Positions 1 to 8,152 of a stretch of 50,039 bases of DNA are shown piece by piece (position 1 is the first letter of the stretch; every line of letters begins with the position of its first letter). Both the position numbers and the translations under genes were made by a program. Below the pieces are notes generated by a model. That model did not search any database. It saw only the letters and a program-made list of their open reading frames with translations, and was not told the DNA's origin. Origin of the DNA: Spirosoma endophyticum (lineage in GTDB: Bacteria > Bacteroidota > Bacteroidia > Cytophagales > Spirosomataceae); assembly GCF_900112365.1 (NCBI RefSeq), contig NZ_FOLQ01000030.1:1-50039 (forward strand). Reading direction: 5' to 3'.

Positions 1-62
1 TCTGCTCGAAACCCATGAAGGCTAGCCAGGAAAGAACCCTCCTTGGTCCAACCTGTAGCCTT

Positions 63-1187
63 ATGCCGATACCCAGGATAAGGCTTTTGGTAGCGGCTTT
101 TATGTTGCTCACCAACCAAGCCATTAGCCAGTCAAAATCTGCTCCTAAACAACCCCGTCTGGGCGTGCGATCCGTGAAACTTTTGGAACAGGGTGGACTA
201 CAGTTTAAAGATTTGAACCGGAATGGCCAGCTCGACAAATACGAAGACTGGCGGTTGTCCGCTCAGGAGCGCAGTCGCGACTTGTTGGCAAAAATGTCAA
301 TCCAGCAAAAGGTCGGTTTCATGCTCATCAGTACCACCCGCATGAAAAACGACCAGTCGTTTGGAACGGCTCAAGCCAAAGAGCCCATTACCAGCGATTT
401 CAATGAAGAGGATTTGGTGGCCAGCCAGAACATGTTTACCCGTAAACCCCTGCCGACGCCGATCATGAACGCAGCGGGTACGACCAAAGCCGTTACTCAA
501 TATCACCTTCGTCACTTCATTTTACGAGCGAATGTAACTGCTCGTACCACAGCCGAATGGGCCAATAAACTCCAGGCACTCTGCGAAAGCGACGGTTTGG
601 GTATTCCGGCCATTATTGCATCCAATCCGCGTAACCACATTACCGGGGCAGCTGCCATCGGCACCAGCGTTGGTAAAACGGTTTTCTCGGCCTGGCCCGG
701 CGAATTAGGCCTCTCAGCCATGCGGGATTTGACACTTGTGCGGGAGTTTGCTGACATTGCCCGCCAGGAATGGTCGGCAGTCGGCCTCCGAAAAGGGTAT
801 ATGTACATGGCCGATTTAGCCACCGAACCTCGCTGGCAGCGCATTGAAGGGACCTTTGGGGAAGATGCTCAGTGGGCAGGTCAGATGATGACCGAAATTG
901 TGTACGGCTTTCAAGGAAAAACACTCGGCCCTAGCTCGGTGGCGGTGACCACCAAGCACTTTCCCGGGGGAGGGTCTGGACAGGGAGGACAAGATCCTCA
1001 CTTCGACTGGGGAAAGAAAGAAGTCTTTCCAGGGGGCAGGTTTGCCAACAACCTGATTCCCTTCAAAGCCGCGATTAAAGCTGGTACCTCAGCCATTATG
1101 CCCTATTATTCACTACCGGCTGATACTGAACTTGTTAGCTTTTACTGGACGGACTTCGTAAAGAACGTCTACCATAGTGTCCGGTGA
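63..1187 (+). pseudogene. Truncated glycoside hydrolase family 3 (beta-glucosidase-like), N-terminal part
   Basis: The reading frame carries the N-terminal half of a GH3 catalytic domain. An ATG at 63 is preferred over the in-frame ATG at 15 because it starts directly at a signal peptide (hydrophobic LLVAAFMLL, cleavage near SQS). The KHFPGGG motif near residue 297 is the substrate-binding Lys-His of GH3, and a DLNRNGQLDKYEDW stretch precedes the domain, as in secreted Bacteroidota GH3 enzymes. Family members are usually 600-800 aa. This one stops at 374 aa, before the catalytic Asp of the SDW/TDSG region. Homology fades at about 1133, where a palindromic repeat (1139-1190) begins and supplies the last residues and the stop. 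It is probably a non-functional remnant cut by a mobile element. Family assignment is firm; the cause of truncation is inferred. Confidence 0.8.
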
Positions 1188-1190
1188 AAG
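1139..1190. repeat. 52-bp palindromic repeat, copy A
   Basis: The left arm CTTTTACTGGAC and right arm GTCCGGTGAAAG are inverted with two mismatches around a spacer of about 28 bp. A similar sequence lies at 37464-37513 (copy B), with identical first 12 bases and a matching right arm, and a looser one at 25425-25464. It forms the breakpoint of the GH3 fragment. It resembles two abutted insertion-sequence ends or a very short MITE. The family is unknown to me. Confidence 0.6.
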
Positions 1191-1327
1191 CTAAAAAGTC
1201 CTGCTTCCAATAAATGGATCACCTGCTCTAAACTAGTCAGTAACTGATCATACTGGGCGATCTGACGTTCGATCAACTGCATTTGGCTGGGTAAACCCTG
1301 CGTGGGCTCTTCATTAAGTGGACTCAT
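1169..1327 (-). CDS. Small hypothetical protein, 52 aa, helical
   Basis: This ORF encodes a short protein rich in Gln, Glu and Leu (MQLIERQIAQYDQLL) with a predicted amphipathic, coiled-coil-like helix. It reads leftward and ends inside palindrome A, so its last residues (FHRTLW) derive from the repeat. That is what a small accessory ORF at the edge of a decayed insertion sequence would look like, but no transposase is recognisable next to it. It has no homology I can name. It could also be a chance ORF. Confidence 0.3.
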   Translation of the reverse strand: MSPLNEEPTQGLPSQMQLIERQIAQYDQLLTSLEQVIHLLEAGLFSFHRTLW

Positions 1328-1759
1328 CGCCGGTTATCTAAATAAACATTCACTCAACATACGACGCTTTTTACTTTCAGGCAATCTACTGGGTTAAGCA
1401 GAACCAACTTTTTTTGCTGTCCAAGGGACCTGCTAAGCAGTGACTTAGCCCGATTGAGTAGGCATCGGGGAACCCGTTACCCGGGTCCTATGAAAAAAGC
1501 ATAAAGTACCTCTGTACGAACTCCCGTATCGAATGAATTCGACAGGCAGTCAGACCTTGGATCGCCCAACAAGGCCCTATTTTCCCGACCTAAGCTGGGC
1601 GATCCACGCTAAAATTGAATCGGCTAACGATTCGTATTGACCTAACGAAACCGCCAGCAGCATCAGCACCAGCCGGATCCGATAAGTAATACGGCTCGTA
1701 CCCGTTTGGATGACTTGTTAATAATGGCCTGGCTTCGTACTTGTTCAACCCGTTCAGGC
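1328..1759. other. Intergenic region with one inverted repeat
   Basis: No convincing gene. It holds a perfect 10-bp inverted repeat, GGATCGCCCA at 1559-1568 and TGGGCGATCC at 1596-1605, with a 27-bp loop and no T tract. It lies downstream of the leftward gene that ends at 1760, so a weak terminator or a protein-binding palindrome is possible. Confidence 0.5.
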
Positions 1760-2227
1760 CTACACCTCTTTTTCGTGGTTCCTGCTGGAGAGTTCGTAGT
1801 ATTCTATTAGAACGTCTACTAATCCCGGCTGAGGTAGTGAATCTACGCTGGGAACCAGGGCTAAAATTCGTTCCTGGGCGCCCACTAAACGGGGTAGTAA
1901 TTCGTACCACTCCAGCCCCAGCAGCGCCTGGCGCATCTGGTCCAGCGAAAATATCAGCAGATAATGAGCCACCTGGCTATCCTGCCGGGCAAACGCCTGG
2001 GTTTCCCGAAAGCAGGCCCGCAGGGTCTTATGGCGGCCAATCAAATACATCCGCAGGTAATAGGTCACCAAATCGGCCGCTGCCAGTTGAGTCAGGCCGG
2101 TTGGCTCGATCTGGTGGGTGAGGCCCCAGGCGTGATACTGGGGCGCCGTTTGCAGAAACCCTCGGACTGACGCGGGGTCCAGGGCCGAATTACCCACGTG
2201 GATGGCCACCCATTCATCGAGTTTCAT
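1760..2227 (-). CDS. Hypothetical protein, 155 aa
   Basis: I do not recognise the family. The protein is soluble with no signal peptide. It starts MKLDEWVAIHVGN and is mainly predicted helical, with aromatic-rich stretches (YYLRMYLIG, HYLLIFSLDQMRQALLGLEWYELLP). Codon use and base composition match its neighbours, and the ORF is long relative to opposing frames, which supports coding. It reads in the same direction as the OmpA/DUF937 gene, whose 3' end is 78 bp upstream, so co-transcription is possible. No functional residues can be identified. Confidence 0.6.
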   Translation of the reverse strand: MKLDEWVAIHVGNSALDPASVRGFLQTAPQYHAWGLTHQIEPTGLTQLAAADLVTYYLRMYLIGRHKTLRACFRETQAFARQDSQVAHYLLIFSLDQMRQALLGLEWYELLPRLVGAQERILALVPSVDSLPQPGLVDVLIEYYELSSRNHEKEV

Positions 2228-2305
2228 CGGATCAGGACGTTTAGGTGATCAAACTCATTCAGTACCCACGAACCCTACCAGGAGTGGATTTGATCACCTG
2301 CTTCG

Positions 2306-3532
2306 TTACAACTTGGTAATGACCACGTCAATTCGGCGGTTCATCTGGCGACCCGCCGGGGTCTGGTTGCTGGCCACGGGCTTGGTATCCCCCCGCTCCC
2401 GGGTGGTTACCCGACTCGCCGCAATACCGCCCCGGATAAGCGCCTGCTTGACCGTTTCAGCCCGCTCGCCTGACAAAGGATCGTTCGTGGCATCATCGCC
2501 CGTGCTATCGGTGTTGCCTTCAATGCGTATGTATAGGTTCGGATAGGCCTGCATGATTTGGATCAGCTCATCCACCTGGGGCCGGGCCTGGTCCGTAATC
2601 CGGGCCGAATCCGTCTCAAAGGTCAAATTATCAAAGGTGAACACGCGGGGCGTCTGGCCGCCTTTGGTGGCTAAGTAGCGGGCTAAGCTGTCGGTAAAGG
2701 AATGCTCTACCACGCTGAGTTGGCGTCCACCGGGCAAATCTACCCCCACGCGCACAGCGGGTTCGTTGGCATCGGCACCACTGGCCAACGTATCGGTGGC
2801 GGTTCCGGTTGACTCCCCGGCAGTCCCAGAAGATGGCTTGTCCTGACAACCGCGTAACAGAAAGAACAGCAGCGCTAGCAAAGCCAAGCCTAGTAACAAC
2901 CAGCGCCACCAGGGAGTACCCGCCGGACGTTCCTCGGCAGGAGTGGGTGATATTGGTTCAGTCCGTAGGGGTATGGACGTTGCCAATCGAGGAGTACCGA
3001 TCAACCAGCCCAGCCCCCCGGCTAAAGCGGCTGGGATCGCCCCACGAACGAAATCCGTTTCGCCCAGCAGCAGCGCCGTTAGTTGGGCCTGGGTTAGGTT
3101 TCGGCTGGTGACCTGCTGGCGCAAAAAGCCCATCAGCACTGCCATCACCAGGCCCGTCAAGGTACTGGCCGAGCCCAGACTAACCCCACTGTGCTGAGCC
3201 GTCACTTCGGCTAGCCGACTAGGCTGGTTGGCGAACAGTTGCCCCAGGATCGCCTGACCGGATTCAGCGGCTTTCTGGCGATGATCGTTCCTACTCACCA
3301 GGTCACTCATGGCCGGATCGGTGGCAAAGGGCGTGCTGTTGAGCAGTTGGTACAACAAGGAAGCCCCTTCGGGCTCGGCGACCCGGTTAATCACTCCGGC
3401 GGTGAGGGCGGGCATCAGCCCATCCAGGGAGGTTTGAACCGGCGCATGATCCTCCCCCAGGGCATGGGCTAGTTCACTGACAGACGACGGGGTAAATGCC
3501 GACCGCAGGTGGTCGAGTAAGAAACTGCTCAT
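2306..3532 (-). CDS. DUF937 domain / OmpA-like peptidoglycan-binding membrane protein
   Basis: Residues 1-160 resemble the DUF937 (YidB-like) domain, helical and rich in Gly/Ala/Leu (QAILGQLFANQPSRL, TLTGLVMAVLMGFL). One membrane span (WWRWLLLGLALLALLFFLL) lies at about 208-228. Residues about 300-408 form an OmpA C-terminal domain with the typical LTFETDSARI start, the IRIEGNTDSTG peptidoglycan-binding core and the NRRIDVVI end. The expected topology puts DUF937 in the cytoplasm and OmpA on the periplasmic peptidoglycan. The ATG at 3532 (MSSFLLDHL) is preferred to the upstream start at 3580 because DUF937-type sequence begins there. A second DUF937 protein is encoded at 7606. The role is probably envelope or stress related; domain calls are firm, function is inferred. 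Confidence 0.85.
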   Translation of the reverse strand: MSSFLLDHLRSAFTPSSVSELAHALGEDHAPVQTSLDGLMPALTAGVINRVAEPEGASLLYQLLNSTPFATDPAMSDLVSRNDHRQKAAESGQAILGQLFANQPSRLAEVTAQHSGVSLGSASTLTGLVMAVLMGFLRQQVTSRNLTQAQLTALLLGETDFVRGAIPAALAGGLGWLIGTPRLATSIPLRTEPISPTPAEERPAGTPWWRWLLLGLALLALLFFLLRGCQDKPSSGTAGESTGTATDTLASGADANEPAVRVGVDLPGGRQLSVVEHSFTDSLARYLATKGGQTPRVFTFDNLTFETDSARITDQARPQVDELIQIMQAYPNLYIRIEGNTDSTGDDATNDPLSGERAETVKQALIRGGIAASRVTTRERGDTKPVASNQTPAGRQMNRRIDVVITKL

Positions 3533-3771
3533 AAAAAAGGGATTAATAAGGTGATAAAGGGGGCAATACCAGGTTGGCACTCGCTATGGTAAACGGATTA
3601 GATTTCACTAAGCCGCTGGGGCTTTTATTCCGGCTAGGTCTGGCCTAAATGGGCCCAATTAGCTATCTAAACCGTGTCTTGTCGCGAAAGTCCAGAGCAG
3701 ATGAAGTGATCATCCCTAATCGATGGGTTCTGTGGTATGAACGTAAGGTGCGTATCAATATAGTGTATTGA

Positions 3772-3805
3772 TTAGCTGACGAGGGGTGTACCCACCGTCA
3801 GCTAA
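3772..3805 (-). terminator. Hairpin downstream of the DUF2382 operon
   Basis: A perfect 10-bp inverted repeat TTAGCTGACG/CGTCAGCTAA with a 14-nt loop lies 15 bp after the stop of the leftward gene ending at 3820. There is no long T run, so this is a probable rather than certain intrinsic terminator. Confidence 0.5.
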
Positions 3806-3819
3806 CCAACGCCTGCCCG

Positions 3820-4719
3820 TTATTTAGTCGAGTAGGTCACCTCATCCGAATCCGTTCCGGCGGGCCGAATCGGCTGATCAGTGGTACTTAAATTTTCCAC
3901 GTCCACCTCCGTTTTACGAACCGTATCACGTATCACTTCCTCCCGTTCCGCCACTTCTTTACCCACCGAGATTTCTTCCACGACATTCGCCGTTTTGGAG
4001 ACCACCGGTACTTCAGCGTGCTCGGTCAGGCTAATTTCACCTTCCTGGAAAGCGTTCAGGTCAGCCGCCGTGGCGGGCCGGTTCACGGGGGTCCGGTTCA
4101 CGGTGACCCGCTCTTCCCGCAGCCGAATGCTCTCCTCGACGGGCTTGGCCACAATCCGGCTGCGCAGGCGTACGCTACCGGTTTCTACCGTCCGCTTACC
4201 CACTTCCAGGTTTTCTTCGATCACCTTTATGGTTTGATCGCTATCGGTCGTCGGCACCGACGTATCGGTGAACGCGGCTCCCATCGAGGTACTGGGGGCA
4301 CTCGTCAGGCTGTCATAGGTGGCTGATTGTTCGTCTACATCCACCGCCCCAGCTTCGTCTAAAATATCAGCGGCCTGCTGAGCTTCCTCTTCGGTGCGGG
4401 CATGCACCGTAACCAGGGAGCGTTGATCGGCCACCTGGGCGTATTTATGGGTATCCTCGTCATCATTACCAAACAGCGAACTAAAAAAACCGCCAATCCC
4501 ACTGCCGACGTCTTTGGTGTCGTCAACGAGTTCTTCGGTCCGGGTGCCGCTGGTATTGGTGTGCCGATCCGGGAACAGGGTGTCGTCGCGATCAGCATCC
4601 TTACCGGTGCGGGTCGACAGGTCAATGCTAGTCCGGTCGAAACCGTTGTCGACTAATTGCTCGACGGCCTGCTGGGCCTCCTGGGCCTCATCAAATAAGC
4701 CAATTACTGTAAATGCCAT
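3820..4719 (-). CDS. Stress protein with C-terminal DUF2382 (YsnF/AvaK) domain
   Basis: The N-terminal part (1-110) is a general-stress-protein 17M-like domain starting MAFTVIGLFDEAQEAQQAVEQL, with an acidic linker and a FFSSLFGNDD segment. The C-terminal part (about 160-280) is DUF2382, seen in the repeated valine/arginine beta pattern: LEVGKRTVETGSVRLRSRIV, REERVTVNRTPVNRPA, FQEGEISLTEHAEVPVVSKTANV. YsnF-type proteins are stress induced and their biochemical role is unknown. It lies 18 bp downstream of a second DUF2382 gene on the same strand, so the two form an operon, followed by a hairpin at 3772. The soluble protein is likely cytoplasmic. Confidence 0.85.
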   Translation of the reverse strand: MAFTVIGLFDEAQEAQQAVEQLVDNGFDRTSIDLSTRTGKDADRDDTLFPDRHTNTSGTRTEELVDDTKDVGSGIGGFFSSLFGNDDEDTHKYAQVADQRSLVTVHARTEEEAQQAADILDEAGAVDVDEQSATYDSLTSAPSTSMGAAFTDTSVPTTDSDQTIKVIEENLEVGKRTVETGSVRLRSRIVAKPVEESIRLREERVTVNRTPVNRPATAADLNAFQEGEISLTEHAEVPVVSKTANVVEEISVGKEVAEREEVIRDTVRKTEVDVENLSTTDQPIRPAGTDSDEVTYSTK

Positions 4720-4737
4720 AAGGGTAAAAGATTAACG

Positions 4738-5259
4738 TTATAAAATTGATTGATCTATTAACGACGATTCATCAGCCGAATCGGAACGTTCATGCGTATT
4801 GTCGACCGCGGTCCGCTCAACGACCATCTCCTCCCGGCGCAGGCGTACGGTCTGCGTTTCCAACGTTTGGATTTGCCGCGTTGTCACCCGAATTGCTTCC
4901 ATTAACCGGAGTCGTTTGATGAGCACATATTCCTCTTTGAGCACCGGGTAGATGATTGTATCGCCTTCCTGGCGCGTAGCGGGCGGCTCATCGACCAACT
5001 CATTGATGAGCACCCGCTCCACCCTAATCTGATCGGTCATCAAGGGGATTTGAACCATCTGCTCAGCCTGATGCACTGTCTTGACGAGTCGCACCTGCCC
5101 CGTTTGGACCACCCGCTTGCCCACCGTAAGCGTTTCCTCCATAAGGGGTATATACCCAGTGGGATGGTTCGCGGCAACGGCTGGCTCAACCGCTTCTCCA
5201 CTACCGGAAGAGGGTCGAATTGAATCGCTGGACGGGGCAACAGGTTGGTGAGGCATCAT
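4738..5259 (-). CDS. DUF2382 (YsnF/AvaK) domain protein, stand-alone
   Basis: A 173-aa protein made almost entirely of a DUF2382 domain: IPLMEETLTVGKRVVQTGQV, PLMTDQIRVERVLINE and YPVLKEEYVLIKRLRLMEAI follow the family's alternating E-V-V-x-K/R strands. The ATG at 5259 is chosen over an in-frame TTG at 5274. The first 40 residues are low-complexity and probably disordered. It is the first gene of a two-gene operon with the longer DUF2382 protein 18 bp downstream. Two different DUF2382 proteins encoded side by side could form a hetero-assembly, but that is inference. Function of the family is unknown beyond stress association. Confidence 0.8.
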   Translation of the reverse strand: MMPHQPVAPSSDSIRPSSGSGEAVEPAVAANHPTGYIPLMEETLTVGKRVVQTGQVRLVKTVHQAEQMVQIPLMTDQIRVERVLINELVDEPPATRQEGDTIIYPVLKEEYVLIKRLRLMEAIRVTTRQIQTLETQTVRLRREEMVVERTAVDNTHERSDSADESSLIDQSIL

Positions 5260-5575
5260 AAGGTGAGAGGGCAAAGCCCCGTTAGCTAACTTGATAAAAA
5301 AAAGGGGCTAAACGTATGTTCTTCGGGTTGGTTGCTCACTCATCGCGTAAAAATGGTGCCATCAAGGAAAAACGGGTAATGCAGCGACTGTTCAATTTGT
5401 TGGTTCCTCCCCGAGCCGGGACCGGCAAACTGTCTTGAGGAGAAAGCACCCCGAGTCGGGGAAATAAAGCCATTAGCCAGGCAACCTTTGGTCACCACCG
5501 TAGTTGTAGGAAACGGAGACTGACTCCAGCATGGCTAGGCGCTGGCTACTGAAGCAGGTGACACCTATTAAACCG

Positions 5576-5890
5576 ATGAAAACGATACTGATCGCACTAA
5601 GTCTGTACCTGGGTTTGTTTTATACAACCCAAACGCTGGCCCAGACGCCGGGTCCTACGGAGAAGATGTCGGTAGCGGACCGCATGGCTAAGGCCCGGGC
5701 GGCTAAAGCGGAGAAGCGGGATCAACCGCTCATGACGAAGCCCCAGAAGGCAACCCCGGCGGATTATAAAACGCCGGTAGACAAGGTGCTCAAAGGCCCC
5801 CATGGCGAAGTGGTTCACGAAGGCGAACGGGGTGGCAAGTACTACATCAATAAGAATGGAAATAAGACCTATCTGAGCAGTAATCAGTAA
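5576..5890 (+). CDS. Secreted small basic protein with PBCV-specific basic adaptor-like motif
   Basis: The preferred start at 5576 (MKTILIALSLYLGLFYTTQT) opens a clear signal peptide with cleavage after TLAQ. The ATG at 5531 would bury it. The mature protein of about 80 aa has a Lys/Ala-rich linker, then a C-terminal module GPHGEVVHEGERGGKYYINK followed by NGNKTYLS. This matches the pattern of the PBCV-specific basic adaptor domain (PF08789), known from chlorella viruses and also scattered in bacterial proteins. It is likely a periplasmic or surface protein; binding partner unknown. It sits alone, divergent from the DUF2382 operon. Signal peptide is firm, the domain match is from memory of the motif. 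Confidence 0.7.
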   Translation: MKTILIALSLYLGLFYTTQTLAQTPGPTEKMSVADRMAKARAAKAEKRDQPLMTKPQKATPADYKTPVDKVLKGPHGEVVHEGERGGKYYINKNGNKTYLSSNQ

Positions 5891-6102
5891 ACGAATTCGT
5901 CGCGGATCGATGGTTGAGGGCGGACGCGTAGGCGATGGTTGAGGAAGGCAAGGGATTGATTACGTACGGTCCATTCGCGGGGCCGTGACCGGGAAGCGGT
6001 ATACAGGTTTTTTACCCCTCACTCATAAACGGAATTTCCCGGCTATGATCAATAGCGATTACCAACCCCTAGCTGGACTACCGGTTTATGGCTTGGAGTA
6101 CT

Positions 6103-6432
6103 TCATACGTAAGCAATTGATCCAGCTAGAGGCCGATTCACCATCCGGGTTTCTGTAGGCCTGAAGCCGGGTGGTAGACAGGGCGGCCCTAGGCGTACAT
6201 GGCGTACGTAAGGACTGAGCGATGCAATCATGTGATGGCCCAGACGGCCCTGCCCTTCCGGGCACAGCTGGTCGTAGTGGTGCTGACGAGTCGCTTCCCA
6301 GTGGAATAATTCCGTTTTGACATCATAAATACCCACTGGGGTACCACCCTCCTGAATAAAAACGTGGGCCAGACGTCCTGGGCCTCCAACTACGATTGGC
6401 AGGGAATGTGCCGGTAGGCCTACTGTGTACAT
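6103..6432 (-). CDS. Hypothetical protein, 109 aa (uncertain)
   Basis: A leftward ORF with a balanced composition (PIVVGGPGRLAHVFIQEGG, GIYDVKTELFHWEATRQHHY). No family is recognised and no signal peptide or membrane span is present. The N-terminal 70 residues look protein-like, the C-terminal part (PPCLPPGFRPTETRMVN) less so. It is isolated between rightward genes. Treat as possible only. Confidence 0.35.
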   Translation of the reverse strand: MYTVGLPAHSLPIVVGGPGRLAHVFIQEGGTPVGIYDVKTELFHWEATRQHHYDQLCPEGQGRLGHHMIASLSPYVRHVRLGPPCLPPGFRPTETRMVNRPLAGSIAYV

Positions 6433-6622
6433 AAACGACGATAAACCGATACATGCGAAACGATGTTGAGTAAAGAGAGCCTGGCTACCCTAACCCCGGG
6501 TAGGTTGATTAAGGTTTAGGACCGTCTGGCAAATCCAGTAGCCCTCAACCCGCCAATACCCTCATCCTCAAGCACCAATGGGTGCGAAGGATCGCCCCAT
6601 TTACCGCTATAAATAAGTATAC

Positions 6623-7444
6623 ATGTCAGATAGTAACCCAATTAAACAACAATCCAAACATGGCATTGAGTACTTAGCGCGCGTGAGTTATGTCGCCAAA
6701 GCCATTTTCTATGGGACCATTGCCTATTTTACGCTAGAACTAGCCCTGGGCTCCCATGGACCCGATCCGAATCGGAAACAAGTACTCGAGCAGCTAACCA
6801 GCAACCCCCTGGGAAAAATCTTGCTCGTCTTAATGGTAATCGCCTTGACCGGTCACACCCTGTGGCGAGGGGTGGAGATCTGGGCTGATCCGTATCAAAA
6901 GGGGATGGGGCCAGGTGGTTGGCTCTACCGCCTGAATTATCTGCTGAGTGGGATAACCTATGGCAGTTTAGGCCTCACCGCTGGTAAGCTACTGGCAGGA
7001 CAAGGCAGTGGTCAGGACAATCAAAAGCAAATCTGGGCCGCCCAACTGCTTCACTGGGAGGGCGGCAAAGGGGTGATTATCGGGATCGGCCTGATCTTTC
7101 TCATCTGGGCGGGCTTACAAGTCTATAAGGGGCTGTCAGGAACCGTCTACCAAAGCCTGGAACTGGATACAAAGCCTGGTTGGGCCAGAGGCTTTTTACG
7201 GATTAGTGGCCTCATGGGCTTTGTGACGGTGGGGGCTAGCCTAGCCGGTACGGGCTGGTATCTGCTCAAAGGGGCTTGGACGGAGAATCCCAGGTGGGTC
7301 AAGAATATGGATGATCTGATCAAGCTCCTACAGGGCTTGCCGGGTGGCTGGTGGCTGCAAGTGGGGGTAGCCCTGGGCTTTTTCCTGATGGGCGTGTTTA
7401 TGCTGGCCATGGCTCGCTATTTTCCCCTGAAAGCGAGTGAGTAA
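6623..7444 (+). CDS. DUF1206 family integral membrane protein
   Basis: The 273-aa protein contains three repeated pairs of membrane helices characteristic of DUF1206: pair 1 from YLARVSYVAKAIFYGTIAYF through ILLVLMVIALTGHTLWRG, pair 2 from LYRLNYLLSGITYGSLGLTA through VIIGIGLIFLIWAGLQVYKG, and pair 3 from ISGLMGFVTVGASLAGTGWY through GVALGFFLMGVFMLAMARY. The pair repeat R/Y-x-S-Y-x-x-x-G is visible in each unit. DUF1206 has no established function. It is flanked by DUF937 and stress-type genes; the next gene starts 161 bp downstream on the same strand. Confidence 0.85.
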   Translation: MSDSNPIKQQSKHGIEYLARVSYVAKAIFYGTIAYFTLELALGSHGPDPNRKQVLEQLTSNPLGKILLVLMVIALTGHTLWRGVEIWADPYQKGMGPGGWLYRLNYLLSGITYGSLGLTAGKLLAGQGSGQDNQKQIWAAQLLHWEGGKGVIIGIGLIFLIWAGLQVYKGLSGTVYQSLELDTKPGWARGFLRISGLMGFVTVGASLAGTGWYLLKGAWTENPRWVKNMDDLIKLLQGLPGGWWLQVGVALGFFLMGVFMLAMARYFPLKASE

Positions 7445-7605
7445 GCGGACGACTCCTGAATGGCTATAGGTTGGTTAGTACTTTTAGGCGTTCCTGGATT
7501 GTCTGTTACCCGGCTAAACGAACGGGCTAAAAACTTTCAGGTCCTACGCCGGTTAGAGGGATATAGGTTTAGGCGATCCTGCCACGTTACATACCCTCTA
7601 CTATC

Positions 7606-8052
7606 ATGTTTGAAACGATAATGAATCTGGTCCAGCAGCAGGCTGGTCCCTCGGTGGTGAATAACCCCGCTATCCCCAATGATCAGAACGATACAGTTCT
7701 ACAAACGGTTACGGGCAGTATCCTGAATGGATTGGGCCAGCAGGCGCAGGGGGGCGGTTTAGGTAGTTTGCTAGGCATGGTCACCGGCCAGGGAAGCCAA
7801 ATCACTGATCACCCGGCGACCCAGGGGGTTCAGCAAACGGTCCAGCAGGATTTAATGAGTAAACTGGGCATATCCCCCCAAGTAGCCATGTCCGTGGCTG
7901 GCTCACTGGTCCCCATGGTGCTTAGCAAGCTGATGCACAAAGCCAATGACCCCACGGATTCGAGCGTCGATGCGGGGAGTTTACTATCATCATTAGGTGG
8001 TCAGGGGGGTGGACTGGGTGGTATGTTGGGCGGCTTATTTGGTGGGAAGTAG
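7606..8052 (+). CDS. DUF937 (YidB-like) domain protein
   Basis: A 148-aa soluble protein beginning MFETIMNLVQQQAGPSVVNN. The centre is the DUF937 pattern (VLQTVTGSILNGLGQQ, LMSKLGISPQVAMSVAGSLV, PMVLSKLM). The tail is glycine-rich (GGLGGMLGGLFGGK), as is common for this family. No signal peptide or membrane span. It repeats the domain fused to OmpA in the protein at 2306-3532, so homotypic interaction between the two is conceivable. Molecular role is unknown. Confidence 0.75.
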   Translation: MFETIMNLVQQQAGPSVVNNPAIPNDQNDTVLQTVTGSILNGLGQQAQGGGLGSLLGMVTGQGSQITDHPATQGVQQTVQQDLMSKLGISPQVAMSVAGSLVPMVLSKLMHKANDPTDSSVDAGSLLSSLGGQGGGLGGMLGGLFGGK

Positions 8053-8152
8053 CGTTTGCTTATCGGTGAGCCGTGCCGGTGATAGCCCGTACGGCTTACT
8101 GTTAACCTGGATAAGTACAACGGTGCGGGCCTTTTATTTACAGGCTTTTTCC

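Noticed and set aside
2202..4735. Several + strand frames of 70-120 aa opposite the OmpA and DUF2382 genes
   Set aside because: They are antisense shadows of clearly coding minus-strand genes.
5401..5470. CCCCGAGTCGGGG and CCCCGAGCCGGG palindromic sites upstream of the secreted basic protein
   Set aside because: The central loop is too small for an RNA hairpin and there are only two imperfect sites, so no function can be supported.
6045..6158. Small + strand ORF of 37 aa starting MINSDYQPLAGLPVYG
   Set aside because: Too short, no recognisable motif, and overlaps another uncertain ORF on the opposite strand.
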